A stretch of 64,000 nt of DNA, taken from assembly GCF_000013405.1 (NCBI RefSeq), contig NC_007759.1, positions 2,543,001-2,607,000 of the forward strand, given 5' to 3'. This stretch comes from Syntrophus aciditrophicus SB (GTDB taxonomy: Bacteria; Desulfobacterota; Syntrophia; Syntrophales; Syntrophaceae). Made by a program: the position numbers and the translations under genes. Shown here one piece after another: positions 1 to 8,482 of the stretch (position 1 is its first letter; each line of letters starts with the position of its first letter). Under the pieces are notes generated by a model. The model searched no databases. It was not told the origin of the DNA and saw nothing but the letters and a program-made list of their open reading frames with translations.

Positions 1-3
1 GTC

Positions 4-1308
4 TTAAAACTTCCTGTTGTCGACCACCCTCTTCGCTTTTCCTTCACTCCTCTCGATGGTCATGGGTTCCACAAGGGTGATCTTCGCGGAAATCCCGATC
101 GTTTTCCGGAAACGATCACTGATCCTGTTCTTGACGGCATCCAGGAACTTGACTTCATCGGAGAACAGCTTTTCGTTAACCTCAACCTTGACCTCGATTT
201 CATCGAGGGCTCCCCGCCGGTCGACGAAGATCTGATAATGAGGTTCCGTACCCTCCACAGACATAAGGACATCCTCGATCTGGGAAGGAAAGACGTTGAC
301 CCCCTTGATGATCAGCATATCATCCGTTCTTCCCATCACCTTTTCCATCTTGACGAAGGTCCTGCCGCAGCGGCATCCGTCATGATACAGTCGGGTGATA
401 TCCCGGGACCGGTAGCGGATATTGGGGAAGGCCTCCTTGGTCAGGGAGGTGTAAACGATCTCCCCCTTCTCGCCTTCAGGCAGAACCTCCCCGGTTTCCG
501 GATCGATGACCTCCACGTAGAAATGATCCTCGTTGACATGGAGTCCGGATTTCTCGGAACATTCGCTGGACACCCCGGGGCCGATGACCTCGGACAGTCC
601 GTAGATGTCATAGGCACTGATCCCCAGCCGGGATTCAATCTCCCTCCTCATCGGTTCAGACCAGGGCTCCGCGCCGAACACCCCAATACGCAGCTTTGTA
701 GACCTGATGTCATAATCGGGCCTTTTTTTCTCGATGTAATCCGCTATACTCAAGGCAAAGGAGGGGGTGCAGCACACTGCTGTCGTGCCGAAATCCTTGA
801 TCAGCATGAGCTGCCTGTCGGTATTTCCCGTGGAGATGGGCACGACCATGGCCCCAAGCCGTTCAGCCCCGTAATGAACGCCGAGCCCCCCTGTGAAAAG
901 ACCATAACCATAGCCGATCTGAATGACATCATTTTCATCGGCCCCGGCCGCCGCCAGACACCTGGCGACAACCTCAGCGAAAACATCGATATCATTCCTT
1001 GTATAACCTACGACCGTCGCGTTTCCCGTTGTACCGGAAGAGGAGTGAACCCGGACGATCTTGCTCAGGGGAACCGCAAAAAGGCCGAAAGGATAGTTTT
1101 CCCTCATCTCCTGCTTCATCTGGAAAGGGATGCGCCGCATATCATCGAACGATTTGATCTGATCCGGATGAAAGCCGGCCGCGTCATATTTCTTCCTGTA
1201 GTATTCACTGTTGTTATAGGCGTGATTGACCGTCCACTTGATCCTTTCGAGTTGAAGTTCTTTCAGCTTCTTCTCGGGCATCAGCTCAAATTCTTTATTG
1301 AAAATCAT
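4..1308 (-). CDS. paaK: Phenylacetate-CoA ligase (AMP-forming)
   Basis: This 434-residue enzyme should activate phenylacetate, or a related aryl acid, with ATP and CoA to the aryl-CoA thioester in the cytoplasm. The ANL-superfamily phosphate-binding loop SSSGTTGNATVVGYT lies near residues 90-104. The adenylate-binding motif YGLSEVIGPGVSSEC follows near 238-252, and the C-terminal lid domain has GRTDDMLIIKGVNVFPSQIE. The length is normal for the PaaK family. The ATG at 1308 is preceded on the minus strand by GAGG at a good distance. The gene stands alone before a similarly oriented hypothetical gene. Anaerobes often carry several paralogs of this family, so the exact aryl acid cannot be read from the sequence; indoleacetate and other aryl acetates are alternatives. 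Confidence 0.9.
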   Translation of the reverse strand: MIFNKEFELMPEKKLKELQLERIKWTVNHAYNNSEYYRKKYDAAGFHPDQIKSFDDMRRIPFQMKQEMRENYPFGLFAVPLSKIVRVHSSSGTTGNATVVGYTRNDIDVFAEVVARCLAAAGADENDVIQIGYGYGLFTGGLGVHYGAERLGAMVVPISTGNTDRQLMLIKDFGTTAVCCTPSFALSIADYIEKKRPDYDIRSTKLRIGVFGAEPWSEPMRREIESRLGISAYDIYGLSEVIGPGVSSECSEKSGLHVNEDHFYVEVIDPETGEVLPEGEKGEIVYTSLTKEAFPNIRYRSRDITRLYHDGCRCGRTFVKMEKVMGRTDDMLIIKGVNVFPSQIEDVLMSVEGTEPHYQIFVDRRGALDEIEVKVEVNEKLFSDEVKFLDAVKNRISDRFRKTIGISAKITLVEPMTIERSEGKAKRVVDNRKF

Positions 1309-1652
1309 AGTTACCTCGCTCTAGTTTAAATGCTTGGAAAGCCATGCGAATCCTTCGTCAATGCGCTATCATCTTCATCATCGGGAAACGGCAGAAGCCG
1401 CATCTTAACGGTATATGAGGCGCCCGGTTGGAGAAAAAGAGATAATTACAAAGTAGCTGTCCATATAACATTTTGCTTTGATCTTGCAATAGGGAAAGTT
1501 ATTCTTTTTCCCCTTTCAACAAAAAAAGCCGGGGTAATCCCGTCACATCGGATTGCCGGTTCACGCCCTTCATTGAAAAACGGAAAAATCAGATCCTGTC
1601 TGTGCAATTCAAAAGGGAGTGGCAGAAAGCCTCTTGAAGGTTCCCGCACACC
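1309..1652. other. Intergenic region upstream of paaK with no recognised gene
   Basis: This stretch separates two minus-strand genes and should contain the paaK promoter. No convincing coding sequence, long hairpin or -24/-12 element was found on either strand; the open frames across it resemble no family I know. Confidence 0.4.
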
Positions 1653-2393
1653 TTAAGACAGGGTAAATTTCCAGGAGCAGAACCAGTCCCGGGGATGGGG
1701 ATCGGGGGGACAGCCCAGACACTCCGTTACGATGGCGGGATCGATCGTTCGGGCAAAGGTGGTGTACTCGACGATGCCTCCGGACTTGCAGGGGTAGTCT
1801 TCCAGCCCTTTGCGTTCTCTTGTTTCCTGTACCCGACACCGCTTCATCCGGTAGATCATCGTACGCTCGTCGGGCCGCTCTATTGCATATTCATTGAGGT
1901 TCACATAGAGACGATGGCGCAATGCCTCTTCCAGGGCATTCAGACCGCCTTTTTCCGGAAGGGCGAGCAGAGCCTTGAGGTGAAAGGCTTCAAGCGGAGA
2001 GAAGCGGCTCCAGCAGGTGTCGTTGCATCTTTTGGCGGTATACATCTCGTGCCTTTTTTCCACACTCTGGAACCAGACTCCGTCGGAAGCGAGCCAGTTG
2101 GCCGAAAGGGCTGAAAGAATTTCCTGCAGTTCTTCCTCGGACTTACCGTACAGCCGGAGCGGAATTCCCCGGGAATCGGTCTCAAATCCCAGGACCCGCG
2201 CCAGGCGCTTCATGATGATGGGAAAGACGGTCTGCCAGGTCTGTTCCTCCAGTTCCATGGCGCTCTGCAGGCCAAGCTGATATTCGACTTCCTTGAACCA
2301 TATGCCGTAATGGATAAGGCTGAGTCTCAATCCGTCCACAACCCGGGCAATGGCTTTTTCCTTCCCCTCCGTCACTTCTTTTTCATTCATCAT
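1653..2393 (-). CDS. DUF6125-like cytosolic protein of unknown function
   Basis: This 246-residue soluble protein resembles the DUF6125 family found in anaerobic bacteria and archaea; its function is unknown. The C-terminal half is cysteine-rich and includes KRCNDTCW, MKRCRVQETR, DYPCKSGG and TECLGCPPDPHPRDWFCSWKF, which could bind a metal or Fe-S cluster. An upstream extension of the open frame exists, but AGAAGGAGGG lies just before the ATG at 2393, so the shorter start is preferred. It has no signal peptide or membrane segment. The gene is divergent from the sigma-54 activator at 2626, which may or may not imply shared control. The family assignment comes from overall resemblance and the W/C-rich C-terminus. 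Confidence 0.7.
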   Translation of the reverse strand: MMNEKEVTEGKEKAIARVVDGLRLSLIHYGIWFKEVEYQLGLQSAMELEEQTWQTVFPIIMKRLARVLGFETDSRGIPLRLYGKSEEELQEILSALSANWLASDGVWFQSVEKRHEMYTAKRCNDTCWSRFSPLEAFHLKALLALPEKGGLNALEEALRHRLYVNLNEYAIERPDERTMIYRMKRCRVQETRERKGLEDYPCKSGGIVEYTTFARTIDPAIVTECLGCPPDPHPRDWFCSWKFTLS

Positions 2394-2625
2394 TCCTGTC
2401 CCCTCCTTCTTCAGTTCACACCAGTATCTGCCGCAAGCTCTCCGCTTGTCCCTCTTCTGCTCTCTTTCCCGGGTCAATAGTCGTGAGAACTTGAAAATTC
2501 GGTTCCTGAACGTCACAAGGCCAGTAATATCTATTCAATTGAACTTTTTTCTGATAAGCACCTTTTAAAGCGGCCATTAATGAACCGAACTGCTGATTCT
2601 TATACAAAGACTGCAGAGAAAAGCA

Positions 2626-3993
2626 ATGAGCAAACAGAGAGAAAAGACCGCCCCCCGGGAAAGGGACACCATTCTTGATTCCATCGCGGACGGGGTTTTT
2701 TCCGTGGACGACCGGTGGCGCATCACGTCCTTCAATCGCGCGGCGGAGAAGATTACCGGCGTTTCCCGCGAGGATGCCGTGGGACAGCGCTGCAAGGATG
2801 TACTCAAGGCCGAGATCTGCGACCGCGGCTGCCTTCTGAAGAAAACCATGGAAACGGGAAAACCGGTGGTCAACCGCACGGTCTACATCGTCAATGCCGA
2901 AGGCCGGCGGCTGCCCATCAGCATCTCCACGGCGCTGCTGCGCGACGAAGACGACCGGATTATCGGCGCCGTGGAAACATTTCGGGATCTCAGTCTGGAA
3001 GAGCAGCTTCGAAAGAAGATCGAAGCACGCTATTCCTTCGAGGACATCATCTCCCGGAATCACCGGATGCATGAACTCTTCAGCATTCTTCCGGATATAG
3101 CAAACAGCACCAGCACGGTTCTCATCGAGGGTGAGAGCGGCACGGGAAAGGAACTCGTCGCCAGGGCCATTCACAACCTCAGTACGCGGAAAAGCAGACC
3201 CTTTGTTGCAGTCAATTGCGGCGCCCTGCCGGATACGCTTCTGGAATCGGAACTGTTCGGGTACAAGGCCGGCGCCTTCACGGATGCGCGGAAGGACAAG
3301 CCGGGCCGCTTCAAACTGGCGGAGAAAGGCACCCTTTTCCTCGATGAAATCGGAGACGTCTCGCCGGCCATGCAGGTCCGGCTGCTTCGCGTCCTCCAGG
3401 AAAAGACCTATGAACCCCTGGGATCCGTGGAAAGTGTCCGGCACGATGTCCGGATAATCGCGGCAACAAACAAAAAACTCCCGGACCTGGTCAGGGAAGG
3501 CAAATTCCGGGAGGATCTCTATTACCGGATCAACATCGTCAGGCTGGAACTCCCCCCCCTACGGGAAAGAATGGAGGACATTCCCCTGCTGGTCGATCAC
3601 TTCATCGGACATTTCAACGTTCTTCAGAACAAGGAGATCGCCGGGGTGACCGATGAAGCCCTGGCCTGCCTGATGACCTATACATATCCCGGCAACATCC
3701 GGGAGCTGGAGAACATTATCGAACGTGCCTTCATCCTCTGCAAATCCGGGATGATCGACCGGATCCACCTGCCTGACCCGGTTTGCGGGATCTCCGGCGC
3801 CGCTGAGATCCCGGCGTGGGAATCCATGTCCTTCCGGGATATGGAAGCAATATTTCTGACCAACGTTCTCCGGAGGAACGCCTGGAACAAAAGCCGGACC
3901 GCCCGGGAACTCGGGATTCACAAAAGCACCCTTTTCCGGAAGCTGAAGGCTCTGGGCATTCGCTCACCCGACAAAACTCAGGAAAAATCATGA
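2626..3993 (+). CDS. PAS-domain sigma-54-dependent transcriptional activator (copy 1)
   Basis: This 455-residue enhancer-binding protein should use ATP to open sigma-54 promoters. An N-terminal PAS domain spans about residues 12-125 and carries Cys56, Cys65 and Cys69 in a C-x8-C-x3-C pattern. The AAA+ domain follows with GESGTGKE, the sigma-54 contact loop written GAFTDA instead of the usual GAFTGA, and the Walker B sequence GTLFLDEIGD. A Fis-type helix-turn-helix closes the protein (SRTARELGIHKSTLFRKLKALGI). It closely resembles the activator at 10567 in layout and PAS cysteines. Desulfovibrio ORP operons are controlled by such a cognate activator, so this protein is a plausible regulator of the NifX/MinD operon beginning at 4750. 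The signal sensed is unknown; the cysteines suggest redox or an Fe-S cluster. Confidence 0.93.
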   Translation: MSKQREKTAPRERDTILDSIADGVFSVDDRWRITSFNRAAEKITGVSREDAVGQRCKDVLKAEICDRGCLLKKTMETGKPVVNRTVYIVNAEGRRLPISISTALLRDEDDRIIGAVETFRDLSLEEQLRKKIEARYSFEDIISRNHRMHELFSILPDIANSTSTVLIEGESGTGKELVARAIHNLSTRKSRPFVAVNCGALPDTLLESELFGYKAGAFTDARKDKPGRFKLAEKGTLFLDEIGDVSPAMQVRLLRVLQEKTYEPLGSVESVRHDVRIIAATNKKLPDLVREGKFREDLYYRINIVRLELPPLRERMEDIPLLVDHFIGHFNVLQNKEIAGVTDEALACLMTYTYPGNIRELENIIERAFILCKSGMIDRIHLPDPVCGISGAAEIPAWESMSFRDMEAIFLTNVLRRNAWNKSRTARELGIHKSTLFRKLKALGIRSPDKTQEKS

Positions 3994-4056
3994 TGCCTTA
4001 CAAAGAGACCCGGAGCATCCTTCTCTCCATATTCGATTGTTTTTACCAGGCTTCCA

Positions 4057-4329
4057 TCATCGGGCGCGCCGACGCTGCGCAGCCGCAATTACCCGGCGGA
4101 TGCCGGCCAGCACCGCGAGTAAGACGATTCCCAGAAAGCTCCAGACCATCAACTCGAACGCCAGCAGATAATGCCGGGCCGGCTCGATAACGATCCAGAT
4201 AACGATGGCGCTTACAATGAACACGGGCATCAGCGCCGCCAGCCTCCACATTCCCCGCCATCGAACGAGAGCGAAGATCTCCGCTGCTGCAAAACCGATA
4301 AAAAGTGCGAACACAAGTTCCATCAACAT
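4057..4329 (-). CDS. Small hydrophobic membrane protein, hypothetical
   Basis: This open frame encodes 90 residues with about three hydrophobic segments (MELVFALFIGFAAAEIFALV, LAALMPVFIVSAIVIWIVI and AFELMVWSFLGIVLLAVLAG) and a basic Arg-rich tail. That is the topology expected of a small inner-membrane protein with a cytoplasmic C-terminus. No family was recognised. It runs opposite to its neighbours, between the first sigma-54 activator and the NifX operon. The ribosome binding site is weak, and the second ATG at 4323 is an equally possible start. Clean hydrophobic periodicity argues for a real gene, but homologs would be needed to be certain. Confidence 0.5.
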   Translation of the reverse strand: MLMELVFALFIGFAAAEIFALVRWRGMWRLAALMPVFIVSAIVIWIVIEPARHYLLAFELMVWSFLGIVLLAVLAGIRRVIAAAQRRRAR

Positions 4330-4574
4330 GTTAGGTATTTGCCCTGCTCCTCAACTTGACTGTTTACGCCTGCCACTAAAAAAAGCTGCGCGCTCCGTCC
4401 CGAACGGCCTGCCCGGATTTGCCTGTGAAATCTCCGGATGTTTCCAATCAACCCCAACCCGATGCAGTAAATTAAATCCGATTTAAGATATCAACCATGA
4501 ATGGGAAAAAGAGGACGCGCAAATCCTGCTGCCCATTGCCCGCCAGCGTCATGATCGGATGGAAAGAAAATTAT

Positions 4575-4588
4575 TTGCAGTAATGCGA
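4575..4588. promoter_or_regulatory. Inverted-repeat site, TTGCA-GTAA-TGCGA
   Basis: This imperfect dyad with 5-bp arms and a 4-bp spacer matches the perfect site at 12006 (TTGCA-TTAT-TGCAA) in nine of ten arm bases. It lies about 120 bp upstream of a -24/-12 element, a normal distance for an enhancer-binding-protein site. It is read as an upstream activator site for one of the two local sigma-54 activators. Confidence 0.6.
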
Positions 4589-4607
4589 TGATGATTTCAA
4601 CTTATGA

Positions 4608-4621
4608 TTGCATTATCGCGA
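4608..4621. promoter_or_regulatory. Inverted-repeat site, TTGCA-TTAT-CGCGA
   Basis: This second site has the same layout 33 bp downstream of the first, close to three helical turns. It ends 86 bp before the -24 GG. The left arm and spacer are identical to the perfect site at 12006; the right arm has two changes. Confidence 0.6.
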
Positions 4622-4706
4622 CTATATTTTCCAACTATTTTTTCTTTTTATAACTTATCTTATTGAGATCACAAAATATTGTATTTTAAAAACGGTTTCC
4701 TGCATC

Positions 4707-4723
4707 TGGCACGCTTCATGATT
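4707..4723 (+). promoter_or_regulatory. Sigma-54 -24/-12 promoter candidate for the NifX/MinD operon
   Basis: The sequence TGGCACGCTTCATGATT has a consensus -24 half (TGGCACG) and GG-N10-GA spacing; the -12 half has GA instead of the canonical GC. It lies about 27 bp before the start at 4750. The paired upstream dyads strengthen the assignment. Confidence 0.6.
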
Positions 4724-4749
4724 TATATGGCTGTCAGGGAGTGGAAAAT

Positions 4750-5160
4750 ATGAAATCAGCCATTCCGGTTTGCGGGCAGGACATAGCTCTGGTTTTTGAT
4801 GACGCGGATTGCCTGCTCGTTATCGAGATCGGGGAAAAAGGTGTGTACAGAGAGGAACGGTTGCGCTGTACCGGCAGAACAATGATCGACAGGGCAAACC
4901 AGTTGAGATCTCTTGGCGTAAATCTCCTGATCTGCGGGGCGATTTCGTGCCCGCTGCAGCGAATGATCGAAGCATCGGGAATCGACATCATTCCCTTTGT
5001 GCGGGGAAATGCGGCGGAGGTGTTTGATGCCTGGCTCCGAAAAGGTCTCGCAGATAGGCGTTTTTTTCTGCCTGGGAGGCGTATCCTGCCGAATGGCCGC
5101 TTGTGCAGAGGATTGCAGGCGCGCTGCCGCAACAGAGGGGAAAGGAAAGATCAGAGATGA
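4750..5160 (+). CDS. NifX/ORP-family protein (dinitrogenase Fe-Mo cofactor-binding domain)
   Basis: This roughly 136-residue protein has the ribonuclease-H-like fold of the NifX/NafY/MTH1175 superfamily, whose members carry or protect metal-sulfur cofactors. It shows IPVCGQDIALVFDDADCLLVIEI at the start and LGVNLLICGAISCPLQRMIEASGIDIIPFVRG in the middle, the typical core strand-loop-helix. The C-terminal 30 residues are Arg-rich and unusual. ATG 4750 is preferred over GTG 4741 because AGGGAG sits at the right distance. It is first in an operon with the NifX gene at 5157 (ATGA overlap) and two ferredoxin-MinD ATPases, the arrangement of the Desulfovibrio ORP locus. A role in Mo/Cu- or Fe-S-cluster handling is inferred from the family. 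Confidence 0.8.
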   Translation: MKSAIPVCGQDIALVFDDADCLLVIEIGEKGVYREERLRCTGRTMIDRANQLRSLGVNLLICGAISCPLQRMIEASGIDIIPFVRGNAAEVFDAWLRKGLADRRFFLPGRRILPNGRLCRGLQARCRNRGERKDQR

Positions 5161-5525
5161 AAATAGCGATTACGTCTCAAGGAAAGGAACAGAACAGTCA
5201 ACCGGACATGAGCTTCGGAAGGGCCAAATGGTTCATTATTTATGATGAGGATACAGGCCGCTTGGAAGCAATTGAAAATGCTCAGAATGTTCAGACAGCG
5301 CATGGGGCCGGCATCAATGCCGCGCAAACGGTTGCCGACCTGGGAGCCGGCGTGGTATTGACGGGAAATGTGGGACCCAATGCTTTTCGGACGCTTCAGG
5401 CTGCCGGAATCAGAATCGTGCTCTTCGACAAGAATCGAAAAACCGTGGAGGATGTTCTTCAGGGATGGAAGACCGGCGATTTTTCCGAAGCAACCAAAGC
5501 CACGGTTAAAGGTCATCGGGTTTAA
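5157..5525 (+). CDS. NifX/ORP-family protein (dinitrogenase Fe-Mo cofactor-binding domain)
   Basis: This 122-residue protein is a standard single-domain NifX/MTH1175-type protein. It begins MKIAITSQGKEQNSQPDMSFGRAKWFIIYD and contains GAGINAAQTVADLGAGVVLTGNVGPNAFRTLQAAGIRI, the conserved core. It is the closest relative in the window of the ORP protein of Desulfovibrio, which binds a Mo-Cu-S cluster in vitro; binding here is inference. The chosen ATG overlaps the stop of the previous gene (ATGA), implying translational coupling; an upstream in-frame start would lengthen it with unrelated residues. A decayed copy of its N-terminus lies at about 27965-28024. Confidence 0.9.
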   Translation: MKIAITSQGKEQNSQPDMSFGRAKWFIIYDEDTGRLEAIENAQNVQTAHGAGINAAQTVADLGAGVVLTGNVGPNAFRTLQAAGIRIVLFDKNRKTVEDVLQGWKTGDFSEATKATVKGHRV

Positions 5526-5600
5526 TTCAGGCAGAAAGGTCCCTTTCTGCAGAAAATGCCATATTTCGAGAACAAAATAGGTAAAGGAACGGTCTGAACA

Positions 5601-6452
5601 TTGAAAATCGCTATAGCAAGTGGAAAAGGGGGAACGGGAAAAACGACGGTGGCAGTCAATTTTGCCCAGGTTCTGGCAGCTGCCGGTCAGGAGGTCACTC
5701 TGCTGGACTGTGATGTGGAAGAACCCAATGTCCACCTTTTTCTTCATCCGGAATTCGATTCTGTTTCGGCTGTAGAAACAACAATCCCTCAAGTGGATGA
5801 GGAAAAGTGCACGGGGTGCAGGGTGTGCGCCGAAGTCTGCGAGTATCACGCTCTGGCCGTTCTCGGGAAGAACGTCCTGGTTTTTCCCGAACTTTGTCAC
5901 GCCTGCGGCGCCTGTGTCCGGTTTTGCCCGGAAGAAGCCATTGTCGAGATACCACGGGAGATCGGCACGATTCGGAAGGGAAGAAAAGGAAAAATCCGCC
6001 TGATCGAAGGCAGGTTGAATGTGGGCGAGGTCATGTCGCCGGCAGTCATCGAGAGGGTCAAAAAAATCGGGCTTGACGGAAAAATCGGGATTATCGACGC
6101 CCCGCCGGGCACTTCCTGCCCCGTCATCGCCGCGGTCAGGGACACGGATGGCGTTCTGCTTGTCACGGAGCCCACGCCTTTCGGCCTTTATGACCTGAAG
6201 CTTGCCGTCGGAATGGTCCGGCTCCTTGGAATACCCTGCGCCGTGGCCATCAATCGTTCCGATCTCGGAGAAAAGGAATTATGGCGTTACTGCTCCGATG
6301 AGCGCATCCCCATTATCCTTGAAATTCCCAATGACCGGCGGATCGCGGAGGCTTATTCGCGCGGCAGAACCATTATCGAGGAACTCCCCGAATATCGGGA
6401 AAAGTTCCTCCAGGGATGGCAGGCCCTGCTGGAAAGTTGCTCTATAGCGTAA
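5601..6452 (+). CDS. MinD/ParA-type ATPase with 2x[4Fe-4S] ferredoxin insert (copy 1)
   Basis: This 283-residue P-loop ATPase belongs to the Mrp/MinD group. The deviant Walker A SGKGGTGKTT lies at residues 7-16. A bacterial ferredoxin domain is inserted after the DCDVEEPN switch, with Cys70/73/76/80 and Cys99/102/105/109. The later DAPPGTSCPV and ITEPT-like segments complete the nucleotide-binding fold. It starts with TTG at 5601, because AAAGGA lies upstream and the P-loop begins at once. Such proteins occur in pairs in ORP loci and form a complex with ORP in Desulfovibrio. They are thought to act in cluster assembly or delivery, not septum placement. It follows two NifX genes in the same operon. 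Confidence 0.92.
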   Translation: MKIAIASGKGGTGKTTVAVNFAQVLAAAGQEVTLLDCDVEEPNVHLFLHPEFDSVSAVETTIPQVDEEKCTGCRVCAEVCEYHALAVLGKNVLVFPELCHACGACVRFCPEEAIVEIPREIGTIRKGRKGKIRLIEGRLNVGEVMSPAVIERVKKIGLDGKIGIIDAPPGTSCPVIAAVRDTDGVLLVTEPTPFGLYDLKLAVGMVRLLGIPCAVAINRSDLGEKELWRYCSDERIPIILEIPNDRRIAEAYSRGRTIIEELPEYREKFLQGWQALLESCSIA

Positions 6453-6492
6453 GAAAGCGTGTTTTGTCTGTTTCAAATTGCTCCTTTCTCGG

Positions 6493-6534
6493 AAACAGCG
6501 CCGGGAGATCCCGTTCGGAACCCGGCGCTGTTTT
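6493..6534 (+). terminator. Strong intercistronic hairpin between the two MinD genes
   Basis: A 13-bp perfect stem (AAACAGCGCCGGG with CCCGGCGCTGTTT) and a 15-nt loop are followed by only a short T run. It may terminate part of the transcripts or protect the upstream mRNA, giving unequal levels of the two ATPases. Confidence 0.65.
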
Positions 6535-6570
6535 ACGCAATGAAGGGATACACGGAGAAGCGGTATCGCA

Positions 6571-7464
6571 ATGAAAGAAATCGTAGTGATCAGCGGAAAA
6601 GGTGGAACGGGGAAAACCAGTATCGTGGCAAGCTTTGCCTTTCTTGCGGAACGGAAGGTGCTGGCCGATTGCGACGTTGACGCGGCGGATCTTCATCTGG
6701 TCCTTGCCCCGACAATTGAATACCAGGAAGATTTCAGCGGAGGAGGAAAGGCGCGGATCGATCCCGAACGCTGTATCGGCTGCGGCCTCTGCATGGGGTT
6801 GTGCCGTTTCGGAGCCATTTCTTCCTCAAAAAACGAGGCGGGCAGAGATGCCGGTGAATTGGAGAAACCCTGTGTCAATCCACTGCTGTGCGAAGGATGC
6901 AAGCTCTGTGTGCGGGCCTGTCCCGAGCAGGCCATCGATTTCGAACCGCACATCGACGGGCGGATGTTTATTTCTTCAACAGATTATGGTCCCATGGTTC
7001 ACGCCGGACTGGGCATCGGACAGGGAAATTCCGGAAAGCTGGTCGCACTTGTCCGCGAAAAGGCTCGCAACGTCGCTCAGGAAAAAGGGCTGGATCTTGT
7101 GATCATCGACGGATCGCCGGGCATCGGCTGTCCGGTGATCGCCTCTATTACGGGAGTGGATCTCGTGCTTGCCGTTACCGAACCGACCGTTTCGGGCAGG
7201 CACGACCTGCTTCGGGTATCGGAATTGACGTCTCACTTTCAGATTCCTCTGCTGGTTTGTGTCAATAAGTGGGATTTGAATCCGGAAGTTGCCGGACAGA
7301 TTGAAGAACTGGCCCTGGAACGGGGCGCGCGACTGGCGGGACGAGTCCGGTATGATCCGGCTGTCACACAGGCCATGGTGGCCCGGAAAAGCATGGCGGA
7401 ATTCTCAAAGGAAGGGGCAGCGGAAGACATCCGGAAATTGTGGCGGACAGTCTCTGAAAATTGA
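6571..7464 (+). CDS. MinD/ParA-type ATPase with 2x[4Fe-4S] ferredoxin insert (copy 2)
   Basis: This 297-residue partner of the preceding ATPase has Walker A SGKGGTGKTS at residues 8-17. The ferredoxin insert has Cys68/71/74/78 and Cys107/110/113/117, with a longer linker between the two clusters than in copy 1. IIDGSPGIGCPVIAS and VTEPTVSGRHDL follow. The two copies are clearly diverged, as in Desulfovibrio, where both members of the pair belong to the ORP complex, so a heterodimer is likely. GGAG lies upstream of the ATG at 6571. It is cytoplasmic with no membrane-targeting helix evident at the C-terminus, which argues against a MinD division role. Confidence 0.92.
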   Translation: MKEIVVISGKGGTGKTSIVASFAFLAERKVLADCDVDAADLHLVLAPTIEYQEDFSGGGKARIDPERCIGCGLCMGLCRFGAISSSKNEAGRDAGELEKPCVNPLLCEGCKLCVRACPEQAIDFEPHIDGRMFISSTDYGPMVHAGLGIGQGNSGKLVALVREKARNVAQEKGLDLVIIDGSPGIGCPVIASITGVDLVLAVTEPTVSGRHDLLRVSELTSHFQIPLLVCVNKWDLNPEVAGQIEELALERGARLAGRVRYDPAVTQAMVARKSMAEFSKEGAAEDIRKLWRTVSEN

Positions 7465-7573
7465 TCGCGATGCCGGCAAAGACACAGCCCTGATCAGGAT
7501 AAAATCAGTCTGGATCGATAATCGGCTTGCGTAAATAAAGGTATGGCAATAAATCGAAAAGGAGAAAAAAGAT

Positions 7574-8467
7574 ATGGGTTCATGCAGTTCATGTAATTCA
7601 GGAAATTCCCTGGAGGGTGAAGGCTGCTCGATGGCGGGAGGTCAGTCGGATAAAGGGATGGCAAATCTCAGCGAAGATGAAAAGCTGAAAAGAAACATGG
7701 AGCGCATCGCTCACAAGATCCTGGTTCTTTCGGGAAAGGGCGGGGTCGGGAAAAGCACCGTCGCCGTCAATCTGGCGATTGCTCTGGCCCTCGAAGGAAT
7801 GCGGGTGGGCCTTCTGGATGTGGATTTTCACGGTCCCAGCGTTCCCACGCTCCTTCATCTTGAGGGGAGAAGGCCGGAGGTCACCGAAAACGGGATGCTT
7901 CCCATCACAATCGAAGGCGGTATGAAGGTCATGTCTCTGGGATTTCTGCTGCAGCGTCCGGATGACGCGGTGATATGGCGCGGGCCGTTGAAAATCGGCG
8001 CGATCAAGCAGCTCCTTGGGGATGTGGAATGGGGCGATCTGGACTACCTGGTCATCGATTTCCCTCCCGGCACGGGAGACGAACCGCTCACCGTGGCCCA
8101 GACGATCCCGGAAGCGGACGGCGCCGTCGTGGTAACCACCCCCCAGGATGTCTCGACGATCGACGTCAGCAAATCCGTCACATTCTGCCGTCAGCTGAAC
8201 ATCCCCGTTCTGGGCGTTGTTGAGAACATGAGCGGTCTGGTCTGTCCGCACTGTTCAAAAGTGATCGACCTGTTCAAACAGGGAGGCGGCGAGGCCATGG
8301 CCAAGCGGATGGATGTTCCCTTCCTGGGACGGATACCCCTGGATCCTGAAATTGTGGAAGCCTCGGACGCGGGACGTCCCTTTATCTATCACCATCAGAA
8401 CACAGAGGCCGCCGCCGCGTTCCGCCGGATCGTCGAATCGCTGCTGAAGCTCCGGAAATCAGCATAA
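7574..8467 (+). CDS. mrp: Mrp/NBP35-type Fe-S cluster carrier ATPase (copy A)
   Basis: This 297-residue ATPase should bind a bridging [4Fe-4S] cluster and pass it to apo-proteins. The N-terminus has Cys4, Cys7 and Cys18 in MGSCSSCNSG...GEGCSM, like NBP35. The Walker A motif SGKGGVGKST lies at about 53-62, and WGDLDYLVIDFPPGTGDEP forms the switch. The C-terminal CPHC motif (about residues 222-225) supplies the bridging cysteines. AGGAG precedes the ATG. It sits in the ORP-like operon between the MinD pair and the arginine decarboxylase. A nearly identical paralog occurs at 31578 with a matching ribosome-binding region. Confidence 0.93.
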   Translation: MGSCSSCNSGNSLEGEGCSMAGGQSDKGMANLSEDEKLKRNMERIAHKILVLSGKGGVGKSTVAVNLAIALALEGMRVGLLDVDFHGPSVPTLLHLEGRRPEVTENGMLPITIEGGMKVMSLGFLLQRPDDAVIWRGPLKIGAIKQLLGDVEWGDLDYLVIDFPPGTGDEPLTVAQTIPEADGAVVVTTPQDVSTIDVSKSVTFCRQLNIPVLGVVENMSGLVCPHCSKVIDLFKQGGGEAMAKRMDVPFLGRIPLDPEIVEASDAGRPFIYHHQNTEAAAAFRRIVESLLKLRKSA

Positions 8468-8482
8468 GGAGCAGAGGGTAAA

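Noticed and set aside
2416-3444. Long open frame on the strand opposite the first sigma-54 activator
   Set aside because: It overlaps a gene with clear domains and shows no family resemblance. The same holds for long frames opposite leuA (38479-39858), metH (45961-47199) and the SLBB gene (55782-57491).
5601-7464. MinD-type genes as a cell-division site-selection system
   Set aside because: Both carry ferredoxin inserts, lack an evident C-terminal membrane-targeting helix and are not next to minC or minE. The ORP-type context fits better.
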